Counted from the stretch's first letter, positions 27,559 to 35,615 are shown. The stretch is 55,735 nt of DNA from Spirochaetia bacterium (GCA_022773305.1 JALFAW010000088.1:1-55735); one strand, 5' to 3'. A program made the numbers and translations. The notes: generated from the letters alone by a model not told the origin.

Positions 27559-29030
27559 TGAATTTCCCCCTCATTTTTTGAAAGTACAAAATAAGGAATA
27601 AGTTTATCAAGCTCCATGCTATGAGAACCTTTTAAAAGTATTATTTCATTACCATTTACTTTTTCAAGAATTTTTTCACCAATTATTTCAAAATTCATAG
27701 GGGAGCTTTCACCAAACCAAAACACATTTTCCATATCCTTGATTACGTTATAACAAAACTTCATTTCAGTACCAATTAAAAAAACAAAATATGGAGAAAG
27801 ATTTTTTATTTTTTCACCAATAACTTTATGACTATTTTCAGATTCTTCTCCAAGTTCTTTCATATCCGCGAGAACAAGAATTTTCTTTTCATAAGCAATG
27901 TCATCAAGATTTTGACAAAAATCTAGCACTTTAAGCATAGAATCTAGATTAGCATTATAACAATCTTTGATAAGAACAGATTTTTTATGATTTTTTAATT
28001 CGGTTTTTAAAATTTCCATTCTACCGCCAATCGAACAAACATTTTCAATTCCATGTTTTATTGAAACAGCATCAATTCCAAGTTTCTTTGCAAGAGCGAT
28101 GACTCCAAGTGCATTTTGAAAATTATATTCTCCCGAAAGACTTAAATGAATTTTTATTCCATCCACAAAAAAATCAGTTCCAAAAAGCCCCAAATCTTTA
28201 CCAAATTCCACACCAGATTTAGAAACAGGGACAGACCTTCCAAATTTTATTTTTTCCCCTTTCACATTTTCTAAACAAAAATCAGCAAAAACATCATTAA
28301 ATGGAACAAAAGCAGCACCGTCTTCTGGAATATAATCAAAAGAATGACGTTTCTCTCTAGCGATATTTTCCTTTGTTTTTAAAATTCCAATATGTGCAGT
28401 TCCAATATTCGTGATTATACCATACTTTGATTTCCAAATATTAGATATTTCTTCTATCTCTCCAAATCGGTTCATTCCCATCTCAAAGATACCAATTTTT
28501 TCATCACCTTTTATTTTAAACACCGACAAAGGAAGTCCAGTTTCTGAATTAAAATTTCCTTTTGTATAAGCAACATTTTTTTCACCAAAATATTCTTTAC
28601 AAATACTAACAAGCATTTCTTTAGTCGTAGTTTTTCCACTCGAACCTGTTATGCTAACTTTAATCATATTGGAACATTTTTTTTCGACATACGCTTTTGC
28701 AGCGTCTTGCAGAGCATGTAAAGTATTTTCCACTTTTATAAAGCAGATTTCTTTATTTTTTTCAGCAAGTTCATCATAAAAATCAGATTTCTTTTGATAT
28801 TCACTTTCATTTAAAAGAATAACACCTGGTTTTTTTTCCAAAACAGAAGGAATATATTTATGACCATCTTGAAATTCACCAAGCAGAGGCACAAACATTA
28901 CTTTTGAATCTTGAGAAACATTTCTGCTATCTGTCTGAACATCACAAAAAAAGCACTCAGCATTTCCACTGCCAATTTCATTTCCTTGAACAGCTTTTAT
29001 AAGTTCATCTTTTTCAAGTAAAGTATCCAT
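27555..29030 (-). CDS. murF: UDP-MurNAc-tripeptide--D-alanyl-D-alanine ligase MurF
   Basis: The better start is ATG 29030 (after AGGGG), giving 491 residues; the track ATG at 29060 lacks a ribosome-binding site. The Mur ligase ATP motif SITGSSGKTTTKEML and the central and C-terminal Mur domains (YNFQNALGVIALAKKLGID, DCYNANLDSM, LADMKELGEESENSHK) are clear. MurF adds D-Ala-D-Ala to the peptidoglycan precursor in the cytoplasm. No murE, mraY, murD or murG is in this cluster; they must be elsewhere. Confidence 0.93.
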   Translation of the reverse strand: MDTLLEKDELIKAVQGNEIGSGNAECFFCDVQTDSRNVSQDSKVMFVPLLGEFQDGHKYIPSVLEKKPGVILLNESEYQKKSDFYDELAEKNKEICFIKVENTLHALQDAAKAYVEKKCSNMIKVSITGSSGKTTTKEMLVSICKEYFGEKNVAYTKGNFNSETGLPLSVFKIKGDEKIGIFEMGMNRFGEIEEISNIWKSKYGIITNIGTAHIGILKTKENIAREKRHSFDYIPEDGAAFVPFNDVFADFCLENVKGEKIKFGRSVPVSKSGVEFGKDLGLFGTDFFVDGIKIHLSLSGEYNFQNALGVIALAKKLGIDAVSIKHGIENVCSIGGRMEILKTELKNHKKSVLIKDCYNANLDSMLKVLDFCQNLDDIAYEKKILVLADMKELGEESENSHKVIGEKIKNLSPYFVFLIGTEMKFCYNVIKDMENVFWFGESSPMNFEIIGEKILEKVNGNEIILLKGSHSMELDKLIPYFVLSKNEGEIQ

Positions 29031-29084
29031 TTTTGATTTTCCCCTCTGCTTTCTAACCATCTATCTTACAAAAAATCTTTGTAA

Positions 29085-29399
29085 CTATTTTTTTTCACCT
29101 GTCATTTCCACTCGCACAATATCTTCTGCCTGAGCCTTATGCATTCCAAGTTCTTCTACCGCCATTTTTTCAATTCTGTCAGCACTTGAAAGAATCGAAA
29201 TTTCATTCACAATTTTTTTATTTTCTTCAATCAGTTTTTCCTGTTTTTGTTCTAAAGCTTTTATTTCAATCTTTAGTTTTGAATACCTTTTAGCCTGAAA
29301 TCCATACATAAAAAGCATAAAAGGAATTAAAAGTACAAAAAGACAGATTCCAATCCTTATAAAAATATTTTTTACATTAACTTTTGTTTTATTTTTCAT
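29085..29399 (-). CDS. ftsL: Cell division protein FtsL-like
   Basis: 104 residues: short basic N-terminus, one membrane segment (IGICLFVLLIPFMLFMYGF, about 15-33), then a coiled coil with heptads (KLKIEIKALEQKQEKLIEEN) and a final segment RIEKMAVEELGMHKA typical of FtsL/DivIC. These small bitopic proteins bind FtsQ and activate septal synthesis. Start is preceded by AGGG. It lies 1 bp after rsmH, the standard position. Sequence identity in this family is low, so topology and order carry the call. Confidence 0.85.
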   Translation of the reverse strand: MKNKTKVNVKNIFIRIGICLFVLLIPFMLFMYGFQAKRYSKLKIEIKALEQKQEKLIEENKKIVNEISILSSADRIEKMAVEELGMHKAQAEDIVRVEMTGEKK

Positions 29400-29400
29400 A

Positions 29401-30387
29401 TCAATACCCTATTACCCCATCAAGATGATAAGGAGTATCATCTCTCAACTTTCTGATTACCCTAAGTTTTGCACTTCTAGACGGAGAATTCTGTTTAATT
29501 TCTTCTTCAGTCGGAATGACAGGTTTTCTAGTCAAAATTTCAGCACATTTTTCACCACCACAACGACACACTGCCACCTGAGGAGGACAAACGCACTGTT
29601 TTCCAAGATTTCTAAAATAATTTTTTACAATTCTGTCTTCCAGCGAATGAAAAGTTATCACACCCATTTTTCCACCAGGTTTTAAGCATTTAAAAGCATC
29701 GCTCAAAGCTTGCGGAAGTCGTTTCAATTCACTATTAACAGCAATACGTAAAGCCTGAAAAGTTCTTGTTGCCGGATGAATATTAGCATATCGATAATTT
29801 GCAGGTACAGCATCCCAAATAATCTGAGCTAAGGCCTTAGCAGATTCAATTTTTCCACCGTTACGTGCTTGAACTATTGCAGCAGCAATTCTACGACTCA
29901 ACTTTTCTTCTCCATAAAGATAGATTAAATCAGCAAGTTTATCTTCTGGAAGTTCATTAACTAAATCACCAGCAGATTTTTCAGTTCCAGAATTTAACCG
30001 CATATCAAGTTTTTCATCATATCTAAAAGAAAAACCACGGTTAGACTTTTCATAATGAAAAACAGAAATCCCCAAATCAAACAAAATTAAATCAGGTTTT
30101 TCATATTCAGATGGATAATCAGCATAAAAATCATTAAACCAACCGTTATAAAAATGAATTCGCTGTTCAAATTCCTTCAAACGTTCTTTTGCACGTGCCT
30201 GAATAACATTATCTGCATCAAGTCCAACAACACTAAGACCTTTAAATTTTGTCAAAAAGTTATAGGTGTGTCCCCCTTCACCCAAAGTCGAATCAATCAT
30301 AAGACAATGGTTTTCATAAGGTTCACCCACAGGAGAAAGATATTTTAAACATTCATTTAATAAAACAGGAGTATGAACAACTTCCAA
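29401..30387 (-). CDS. rsmH: 16S rRNA m4C1402 methyltransferase RsmH (MraW)
   Basis: 328 residues. SAM-dependent methyltransferase acting on C1402 of 16S rRNA in the ribosomal P site. Motifs: VHTPVLLNECLKYL at the start, DSTLGEGGHTYNFL (SAM-binding loop), GLDADNVIQ, LFDLGISVFHY and HPATRTFQALRIAVN, GVITFHSLEDRIVK. It begins with TTG (30387), preceded by GGTAGGT; no ATG or GTG is available in the right place. A cysteine cluster (CVCPPQVAVCRCGGEKC) is the usual insertion. A mosaic repeat separates it from mraZ. Confidence 0.96.
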   Translation of the reverse strand: MEVVHTPVLLNECLKYLSPVGEPYENHCLMIDSTLGEGGHTYNFLTKFKGLSVVGLDADNVIQARAKERLKEFEQRIHFYNGWFNDFYADYPSEYEKPDLILFDLGISVFHYEKSNRGFSFRYDEKLDMRLNSGTEKSAGDLVNELPEDKLADLIYLYGEEKLSRRIAAAIVQARNGGKIESAKALAQIIWDAVPANYRYANIHPATRTFQALRIAVNSELKRLPQALSDAFKCLKPGGKMGVITFHSLEDRIVKNYFRNLGKQCVCPPQVAVCRCGGEKCAEILTRKPVIPTEEEIKQNSPSRSAKLRVIRKLRDDTPYHLDGVIGY

Positions 30388-30457
30388 TTTAACCTACCAA
30401 TATTTAAAATCAGTAAAATTTCAAGTTATTTAATCAAAATACAAATTTTTATATTTT

Positions 30458-30602
30458 GAGTGGCTTTTTGCTTCACAAAAATCAGGCTTTGCGCCCTTCG
30501 CTAACGCTCATCCGCTTCCCTCGCTACGCTCAGTCCAGTGGACTGCTTCGCAGGGGCTACAATCCTTGCCACGGTTTAAAATTAAAAAACTTGAAATAAA
30601 CC
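30458..30602 (-). repeat. Mosaic hairpin repeat, copy R3
   Basis: Reverse-oriented copy between mraZ and rsmH. Minus strand: diverged head, ACCGTGGCAAGG, CTGC-GAA-GCAG (30553-30543), a GAGCGTTAGCG stem, and the tail TTTTTGTGAAGCAAAAA in which one pair is G-T. It would be part of the mraZ transcript leading into rsmH. Confidence 0.85.
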
Positions 30603-30625
30603 ACTGTGATATAACAACAAAAAGC

Positions 30626-31069
30626 CTAAAAACTTATGTCGTTAAATTCTTCAGCAGCATCTCTAAAAGATTCTTCTGTACTTGTAAGATATTCTTTGTA
30701 AGTATTGAAGTCCCACAATTCCATATATTTTGCAATACCTAAAATTGTGCATTCTTTTGAAAGATTAGCATATTCGCGTAAGCTTTGTGGGATTGAAAGG
30801 CGACCATTTTTATCAAACTCGACAGGTTGTGCTGGCGCAATAAAATGACGCACAACATTCAAGCTTTTGCTTTTCATCATTGAAGCATTCGCCATCAATT
30901 TGTTCTGAAAGTTTTCCCATTCATCAGAAGTAAAAAGCCATAAGCAGCGATCTAAACCTTTAGTGACCATAACTACATTTTGATTTATAGCAGTTCTCAA
31001 TTTTACTGGAAATGAGACTCTACCTTTTTCATCAATTGTATTATTGTATTCACCAGTTAACAGATTCAT
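30626..31069 (-). CDS. mraZ: Transcriptional regulator MraZ
   Basis: 147 residues from ATG 31069 (the track GTG two codons upstream lies inside the operator). Two AbrB-like/SpoVT halves: NTIDEKGRVSFPVKLR and PVEFDKNGRLSIPQSLREYA, each with the DxxGR motif. MraZ binds repeated GTGG-type boxes ahead of its own gene and represses the division/cell-wall cluster. Here four such boxes at exact 10-bp spacing run into the start codon. First gene of the cluster. Confidence 0.95.
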   Translation of the reverse strand: MNLLTGEYNNTIDEKGRVSFPVKLRTAINQNVVMVTKGLDRCLWLFTSDEWENFQNKLMANASMMKSKSLNVVRHFIAPAQPVEFDKNGRLSIPQSLREYANLSKECTILGIAKYMELWDFNTYKEYLTSTEESFRDAAEEFNDISF

Positions 31070-31110
31070 ACCCACTTATTTCCACTTTTTACCACTTTTT
31101 CCCACTTATT
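31070..31110 (-). promoter_or_regulatory. MraZ operator: four boxes at 10-bp spacing
   Basis: Minus strand reads AGTGGGAAAA, AGTGGTAAAA, AGTGGAAATA and AGTGGGT followed directly by the ATG. The four repeats are in exact 10-bp register, i.e. on one face of the helix. MraZ is known to bind tandem TGGG-type boxes upstream of mraZ. The boxes lie downstream of the -10 element, over the transcription start and 5' leader. Confidence 0.85.
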
Positions 31111-31114
31111 ACTA

Positions 31115-31142
31115 ATTTTATAATATTTTTAACTAAAGTCAA
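31115..31142 (-). promoter_or_regulatory. mraZ promoter
   Basis: Minus strand TTGACT (31142-31137), 16 bp, TAAAAT (31120-31115). Predicted transcription start is near 31108, at the first MraZ box, giving a leader of about 40 nt made entirely of operator repeats. Confidence 0.6.
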
Positions 31143-31219
31143 TGCTTTTTTATACCAATAATATATAAAATTGTTTTTTTTCCAAAAAAATATTCCATAC
31201 AGTTTGATAGTGATTTTAA

Positions 31220-31915
31220 ATGCAGTTTTCCACACTCAATGAAAGCAGTTTACATAAAAGTCTCAAAAACATTTACGCTGCAATTTACAGTGGGCAAACC
31301 GAAATTGAAAAAGACAATCATGTTTACGATATAATCACAAAAAAACAGAATGTTATCGAAATTCAAACCAAAAATCTTTCTAAGCTTTTACCAAAAATAC
31401 TTGATACTATCAAAAAAGGTCACAACATAAAAATTGTTCATCCTATCATTGTAGAAAATACAATAGAAATATATGATTCTGATGATAATCTGATATCAAG
31501 AAGAAAAAGTCCAAAAAAACAAAATATTTATTCAATATTTAATGAATTAACAGGAATTTATGATGTTTTGTTAAATAAACATTTTTCATTAGAAATCATA
31601 TTTATTAAAATGACAGAAGTAAGAATGCGTACAATCGAAAATATTCAATCGCAGAATAAACGGAGAAGGTTTAAAAAAAATTGGATTAAAACAGACAAAC
31701 GACTTGAACAAATAATTGAAACCAAACGCTTTTCCAACAAAGAAGATTATTTAAAACTCTTACCAGATTTACCAGAAAAGTTTTGTTCAAAAGATTTAGA
31801 AGAAAGAATCGGTAAAAAAAATAATCCAAATCTGATCTTATGGGTTCTTTCGCACATGAACATAATAAAACATGTTGAATCACAAGGCAGAAAAAAAATC
31901 TACAAAATAATATAA
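31220..31915 (+). CDS. Putative restriction-endonuclease-like fold protein
   Basis: 231 residues, basic. The N-terminal half has SLHKSLKNIYAAIYSGQTEIE, a candidate acidic residue in YDIITKKQ and VIEIQTKNLSKLLPKI: an E-x20-D-x8-ExQ pattern compatible with a PD-(D/E)xK nuclease core (inference). The middle IFNELTGIYDVLLNKHFSLE and a basic linker RRRFKKNWIKTDKRL follow, and the C-terminus (LEERIGKKNNPNLILWVLSHM) looks like a winged helix. I recall a widespread uncharacterised family with an EIQT motif but no experimental role. No Shine-Dalgarno sequence; a GATAGT 8 nt upstream suggests a leaderless start. Divergent from mraZ. Confidence 0.6.
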   Translation: MQFSTLNESSLHKSLKNIYAAIYSGQTEIEKDNHVYDIITKKQNVIEIQTKNLSKLLPKILDTIKKGHNIKIVHPIIVENTIEIYDSDDNLISRRKSPKKQNIYSIFNELTGIYDVLLNKHFSLEIIFIKMTEVRMRTIENIQSQNKRRRFKKNWIKTDKRLEQIIETKRFSNKEDYLKLLPDLPEKFCSKDLEERIGKKNNPNLILWVLSHMNIIKHVESQGRKKIYKII

Positions 31916-31923
31916 TTTTAAAA

Positions 31924-31963
31924 CCCTTGCCACGGTTTGTAAATCAAATACTCGAAATTGAAC
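31924..31963 (-). repeat. Mosaic repeat, truncated copy R5 (head only)
   Basis: 40 bp just after the nuclease-like gene. Minus strand is GTTCAATTTCGAGTATTTGA continuing to ACCGTGGCAAGGG, identical to the R1/R6 head, but the middle and tail are missing. The head alone can therefore exist as a separate unit. Confidence 0.75.
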
Positions 31964-31992
31964 AAAATAATTATTTTAATCAAAAAAGAAAA

Positions 31993-32032
31993 AAAATCCC
32001 CTGTAATTGCCAAAACAATCACAGGGGATTTT
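31993..32032. terminator. Bidirectional terminator
   Basis: AAAATCCCCTGTAATTG pairs with CAATCACAGGGGATTTT around a CCAAAA loop, with A and T tracts on the two sides. It serves the nuclease-like gene on the plus strand and the flaA pair on the minus strand. Confidence 0.8.
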
Positions 32033-32050
32033 CTGCATCAAAAAAAGAGA

Positions 32051-32773
32051 TTACCAGTTATCAAGCATATCATCTTCGTCATGATTTTCCATATCATAAA
32101 GATCTGTAACTGCACGCAAATCATCAAGGTACATATAATATGAACCACGAGCCTGCATAGGATTACAATCAACACGGAAACCAAGAACTTTTAAACCTGG
32201 TTTATCACCATAGTAAGCACTACTTTGAACAATACCATGTTCTCCATCTGGACTAGGAGGAACTACACAAGTAAGTTTTTTCCATCCACTGAATCCAAGA
32301 TTTCCTAAATATAATTCATAATTACTTCCAAAATAATCCTGAACAAGAACATACATATCGTGAGATTGATTACGTCCACAAACCCACAAAGAAATAGTTT
32401 TTGTAGTTCCTTCAATAGGAATAGGTCTAGCAGATTTAATTGTAAACGAATTTTTACCGCGTTTAAAGAAATCTACTCGAACACCATAAACCATTTTATC
32501 TTCATCTTCTTTACCTTCATCTTCAGCTAATGGTTCCTTCATAGAAGGAGCACCTTCAAAAAGACGGGCAGCAATTGTACCATCATCAGATGAAATATGA
32601 ACTTTCCATGAACCTTCCCTTTCAAATTTATCAAGAGAAACTTCACGTAAAGATGCCATTGCAGAATCTGCTCCAACATTTTCAGGATTTGGTTCTTGCA
32701 AACTTGAAGTCTGTGCAAAAATAAAACCTGAGGTCAATATTGCCAAAACACCAAAAGTCAAAAACTTTTTCAT
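32051..32773 (-). CDS. flaA: Flagellar filament sheath protein FlaA, second copy
   Basis: 240 residues from ATG 32773 (GGAGG upstream). Signal peptide MKKFLTFGVLAILTSGFIFA with cleavage after FAQ, so it is exported to the periplasm through Sec, as expected for the sheath around spirochaete periplasmic flagella. The FlaA domain shows SARPIPIEGTTKTISLWVCG, WKKLTCVVPP and the C-terminal YYMYLDDLRAVTDLYD. Acidic C-terminus. It starts one base after the stop of the first flaA gene, so the two are translationally coupled. Corresponds best to the FlaA2 type of treponemes. Confidence 0.9.
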   Translation of the reverse strand: MKKFLTFGVLAILTSGFIFAQTSSLQEPNPENVGADSAMASLREVSLDKFEREGSWKVHISSDDGTIAARLFEGAPSMKEPLAEDEGKEDEDKMVYGVRVDFFKRGKNSFTIKSARPIPIEGTTKTISLWVCGRNQSHDMYVLVQDYFGSNYELYLGNLGFSGWKKLTCVVPPSPDGEHGIVQSSAYYGDKPGLKVLGFRVDCNPMQARGSYYMYLDDLRAVTDLYDMENHDEDDMLDNW

Positions 32774-32774
32774 T

Positions 32775-33536
32775 CTATTCTGCCTCCGAAACTTCATCAG
32801 AATTATCATTGCTGTCACCAAATTCAATATCTTTCAATTCATATCCATCAAAGATATATGAAAGTGAATTAGATGTATATTTTATCTGATCAAAGAAAAT
32901 TACATAATCATCAACATATTCTTCTGCATCCGAACGCACTCTAAAACCAACAAATGTTAAATTTGCAGGACCCGAACGCAAATGTGATTTCTGCTGAATC
33001 CAACCAGGAATTTTTATAATAATATTTTTCCAACCATTAAATGCAAGACTTCCAGCTGGTAATACATGTACAACACCGTTTGGATCACGTACCATCAATT
33101 CAAGATAATAATTGTAGTTAGCACCCCAAACCCAGAAATCAATTGCTGTTACATTTCCAATAAAAGGAATCTCAAAAGGCTTATCATCTGCTGTTGGATA
33201 AACTTCAAACCAGTTATCACCTTTTCTATTAAAAGCAGTTTTCACACCAAAAACTTTAAAATCCTTTTCTGTTCCTTTATATAACTGTTTGAGTGAATTT
33301 GGAACGCCTTCGTAATATCCAATTTTAGGATATCCTTCTGCAACAAAGCGGCTTGGATTAACCGTCCAATCCCAGCTATATGCTTTTCCATCATACATAT
33401 AATTCTGTTCACCAGCAGAATCAAAATCTTCCATTAAAAATGTCTCAATACTTTTTGAACTTGGCTGTGCGAACAAAGGCAAACCAATAACAAAAGTAAA
33501 TGCAAGACCAACTAAGACTCTAAGTCCCCTTTTCAT
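32775..33536 (-). CDS. flaA: Flagellar filament sheath protein FlaA, first copy
   Basis: 253 residues. Signal peptide MKRGLRVLVGLAFTFVIGLP ending LFAQ. The FlaA domain includes VTAIDFWVWGANYNYYLELM, LAFNGWKNIIIKIPGWIQQ and a C-terminal VIFFDQIKYTSNSLSYIFDG. FlaA forms the outer layer of the periplasmic flagellar filament over the FlaB core and affects filament shape. AGGAG precedes the ATG. A sigma28-type promoter lies about 50 bp upstream. The two copies are clearly related but differ in the N-terminal third; they may form a mixed sheath (inference). Confidence 0.9.
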   Translation of the reverse strand: MKRGLRVLVGLAFTFVIGLPLFAQPSSKSIETFLMEDFDSAGEQNYMYDGKAYSWDWTVNPSRFVAEGYPKIGYYEGVPNSLKQLYKGTEKDFKVFGVKTAFNRKGDNWFEVYPTADDKPFEIPFIGNVTAIDFWVWGANYNYYLELMVRDPNGVVHVLPAGSLAFNGWKNIIIKIPGWIQQKSHLRSGPANLTFVGFRVRSDAEEYVDDYVIFFDQIKYTSNSLSYIFDGYELKDIEFGDSNDNSDEVSEAE

Positions 33537-33587
33537 GCAAAACTCCTTGAATTATATCATTTCGATAATAAAATTCTTTCAAAATTA

Positions 33588-33614
33588 TTATCGGCATAAT
33601 TATTCAAAAATATA
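33588..33614 (-). promoter_or_regulatory. Sigma28-type promoter for the flaA pair
   Basis: Minus strand TATA (33614-33611), 15 bp, GCCGATAA (33595-33588). The -10 element matches the flagellar sigma consensus completely and the spacing is exact; the -35 has three of four bases. Predicted leader about 45 nt. A TATAAT closer to the gene (about 33552-33557) lacks a -35 at normal spacing. Confidence 0.7.
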
Positions 33615-33683
33615 ACTTTTGTCAATTATATTTCCTATATTATTCTTTGTCAAACCAAAATTGAAATAAAATTACAAAAAACA

Positions 33684-33728
33684 AAAAAAAATCAGGCTTC
33701 AATTAATAATGAAAACCTGATTTTTTTT
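33684..33728. terminator. Terminator after fba
   Basis: AAAAAATCAGG (33686-33696) and CCTGATTTTTT (33716-33726) form a hairpin flanked by A and T runs on either side. Oriented to end the fba transcript on the minus strand and able to work in the other direction. Confidence 0.75.
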
Positions 33729-33805
33729 GATTATTTCAGATAATTTCCTAGAAACTTCTTTTGAATTTTTTATTTAACTCAATTTTCTAGGTTTAATTAC
33801 TGGAA

Positions 33806-34813
33806 TTAGTCATCAAGATGACCAGCACTTCCCAATACTTCTCTGTTTTTGCGTGAATACATTTTTACAAGTTCATCACGAGCAGGTTTGAGATACTGAC
33901 GTGGGTCAAAATCTCCAGGGTTTTCTGCAAGATGTTTACGAACTGCAGCAGTCATTGCAAGACGACCATCTGAATCAATATTGATTTTACAAACAGCAGA
34001 TTTAGCAGCTTTTCTAAGCTGTTCTTCTGGAATTCCAACTGAGTCAGGGATTTTTCCACCATATTGTTCGATAATTTTTACATATTCCTGTGGTACAGAA
34101 GAAGAACCATGAAGTACGATTGGGAAACCAGGAATCTTTTTTTCAATAGCTTCGAGTACATCGAAAGCTAATGGAGGAGGATTCAAAACTCCATCTGGTC
34201 CACGTGTACACTGTTCAGGTGTAAATTTACAGCGTCCATGAGATGTTCCAATAGAAATTGCAAGAGAGTCACATCCAGTTTTAGTAACGAAATCTACAAC
34301 TTCTTCAGGTTTTGTATATTTTGATTCTTCAGCAGCAACATCATCTTCTACACCACCAAGAACACCAAGTTCAGCTTCTACTGTGACTCCACGAGCATGT
34401 GCATATTCAACAACCTTCTTTGTTTCAGCAACATTTTCATCATAAGGAAGAGCCGAACCGTCGAACATTACTGAAGAAAAACCTGAATCGATACAATCTT
34501 TACATACTTCAAAATTTGGACCGTGATCAAGGTGAAGAACAATTTGTGGTTTTTCACATCCAAGTTCCTTTGCATATTCTACAGCACCCTGAGCCATATA
34601 GCGAAGAAGTGTTGCATTTGCATAAGCACGTGCACCTTTTGAAACCTGAAGGATGACTGGAGATTTTGTTTCAACTGCAGCTTGAATGATTGCCTGAAGT
34701 TGTTCCATGTTATTGAAGTTATATGCAGGAATTGCATATCCACCTTTAATAGCCTTTGCAAACATTTCTTTTGTGTTTACAAGGCCAAGTTCTTTGTAAC
34801 TTACATTAGCCAT
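33806..34813 (-). CDS. fba: Fructose-bisphosphate aldolase, class II
   Basis: 335 residues. Zinc-dependent aldolase splitting fructose 1,6-bisphosphate. Zinc and catalytic motifs: VLHLDHGPNFEVCKDCID, FSSVMFDGSALPYDEN, VEAELGVLGGVEDDV, SLAISIGTSHGRCKF, VLHGSSSVPQE and KINIDSDGRLAMTAAVRKHL. This is the class IIB form with the longer loop. AAGGA precedes the ATG. It stands alone with its own terminator; central to glycolysis in a sugar fermenter. Confidence 0.96.
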   Translation of the reverse strand: MANVSYKELGLVNTKEMFAKAIKGGYAIPAYNFNNMEQLQAIIQAAVETKSPVILQVSKGARAYANATLLRYMAQGAVEYAKELGCEKPQIVLHLDHGPNFEVCKDCIDSGFSSVMFDGSALPYDENVAETKKVVEYAHARGVTVEAELGVLGGVEDDVAAEESKYTKPEEVVDFVTKTGCDSLAISIGTSHGRCKFTPEQCTRGPDGVLNPPPLAFDVLEAIEKKIPGFPIVLHGSSSVPQEYVKIIEQYGGKIPDSVGIPEEQLRKAAKSAVCKINIDSDGRLAMTAAVRKHLAENPGDFDPRQYLKPARDELVKMYSRKNREVLGSAGHLDD

Positions 34814-34913
34814 TATATCTTCCTTTTTTCGAGAAATCCCGAATTTGTATTGATTATAATATAAGTGATTTTAATGTTTTTTTCAAGTTTTTTAATTAAT
34901 ATCAAAAATATTT

Positions 34914-35465
34914 TCAAATTGGACAAACAAAAACTAATGCTTCAACAATAGAAGGTAATATCATAAATATAATAAAAACAATAGCATAAATAATAATCTG
35001 AATAATTTTTTTTAAAACAATAGATTTATATAATAGTTTTACAGAAAATGAACAGGCAAAGATCATCATTACATATAAAACAGGTTTTATAAACAATAAA
35101 AAACCTGAATACAAACCTTCCGCTGTCGTAAGAATAATAAAAGGAAGATAAACTGCAAAAAAACTCAACTCTAAAGGGAGAAAATTTTCTATTTTGTATT
35201 CCCAATTATCTCTTGAAAAAACTACAAACAAAAAATAAGGAATTAACAGAGGTAAAACTGTCTGATTTAACAGGAGATATGTTAAATTTTCTCTAAAATC
35301 ATATGGGATAATTCTATGCGAAAAAGTAAATAAAACTAAAAACAAACTTAGGACTACTGCACAAATCATTCCAAATAAAATAGAAGGTAATAACTTGGAA
35401 TTTTTCTTATAAAAACAGAACCATACAAGTAAAACTGGTAATACTAAAAAAGAAAACAAAAACAT
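34914..35465 (-). CDS. Uncharacterised polytopic membrane protein
   Basis: 183 residues and almost entirely hydrophobic, with about five to six membrane segments (FLFSFLVLPVLLVWFCFY, ILFGMICAVVLSLFLVLF, LPLLIPYFLFVVF, FFAVYLPFIILT, IIQIIIYAIVFIIFMILP). No transporter or enzyme motif seen; short charged loops such as RDNWEYKIEN. GGGG precedes the ATG. The promoter region contains a 14-bp perfect palindrome close to the start, hinting at repressor control. Function unknown. Confidence 0.65.
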   Translation of the reverse strand: MFLFSFLVLPVLLVWFCFYKKNSKLLPSILFGMICAVVLSLFLVLFTFSHRIIPYDFRENLTYLLLNQTVLPLLIPYFLFVVFSRDNWEYKIENFLPLELSFFAVYLPFIILTTAEGLYSGFLLFIKPVLYVMMIFACSFSVKLLYKSIVLKKIIQIIIYAIVFIIFMILPSIVEALVFVCPI

Positions 35466-35482
35466 CTTTTCCCCATAAAAAC

Positions 35483-35496
35483 CACCGTATACGGTG
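35483..35496. promoter_or_regulatory. Palindromic operator candidate
   Basis: CACCGTATACGGTG is a perfect 14-bp palindrome, 17 bp upstream of the membrane-protein ATG. It is GC-richer than its surroundings and placed where a repressor would block transcription or early elongation. The cognate regulator is not in the window. Confidence 0.4.
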
Positions 35497-35615
35497 AACC
35501 AATAATGGCGAGATTTTTTTTTAGTTTATAAATAATAACATAAATTATAAACTTGAGTGATAAATATAAAATGAAAGTATCTTTTTCACTCTTTTTAACA
35601 ATACAACAAACAGTT

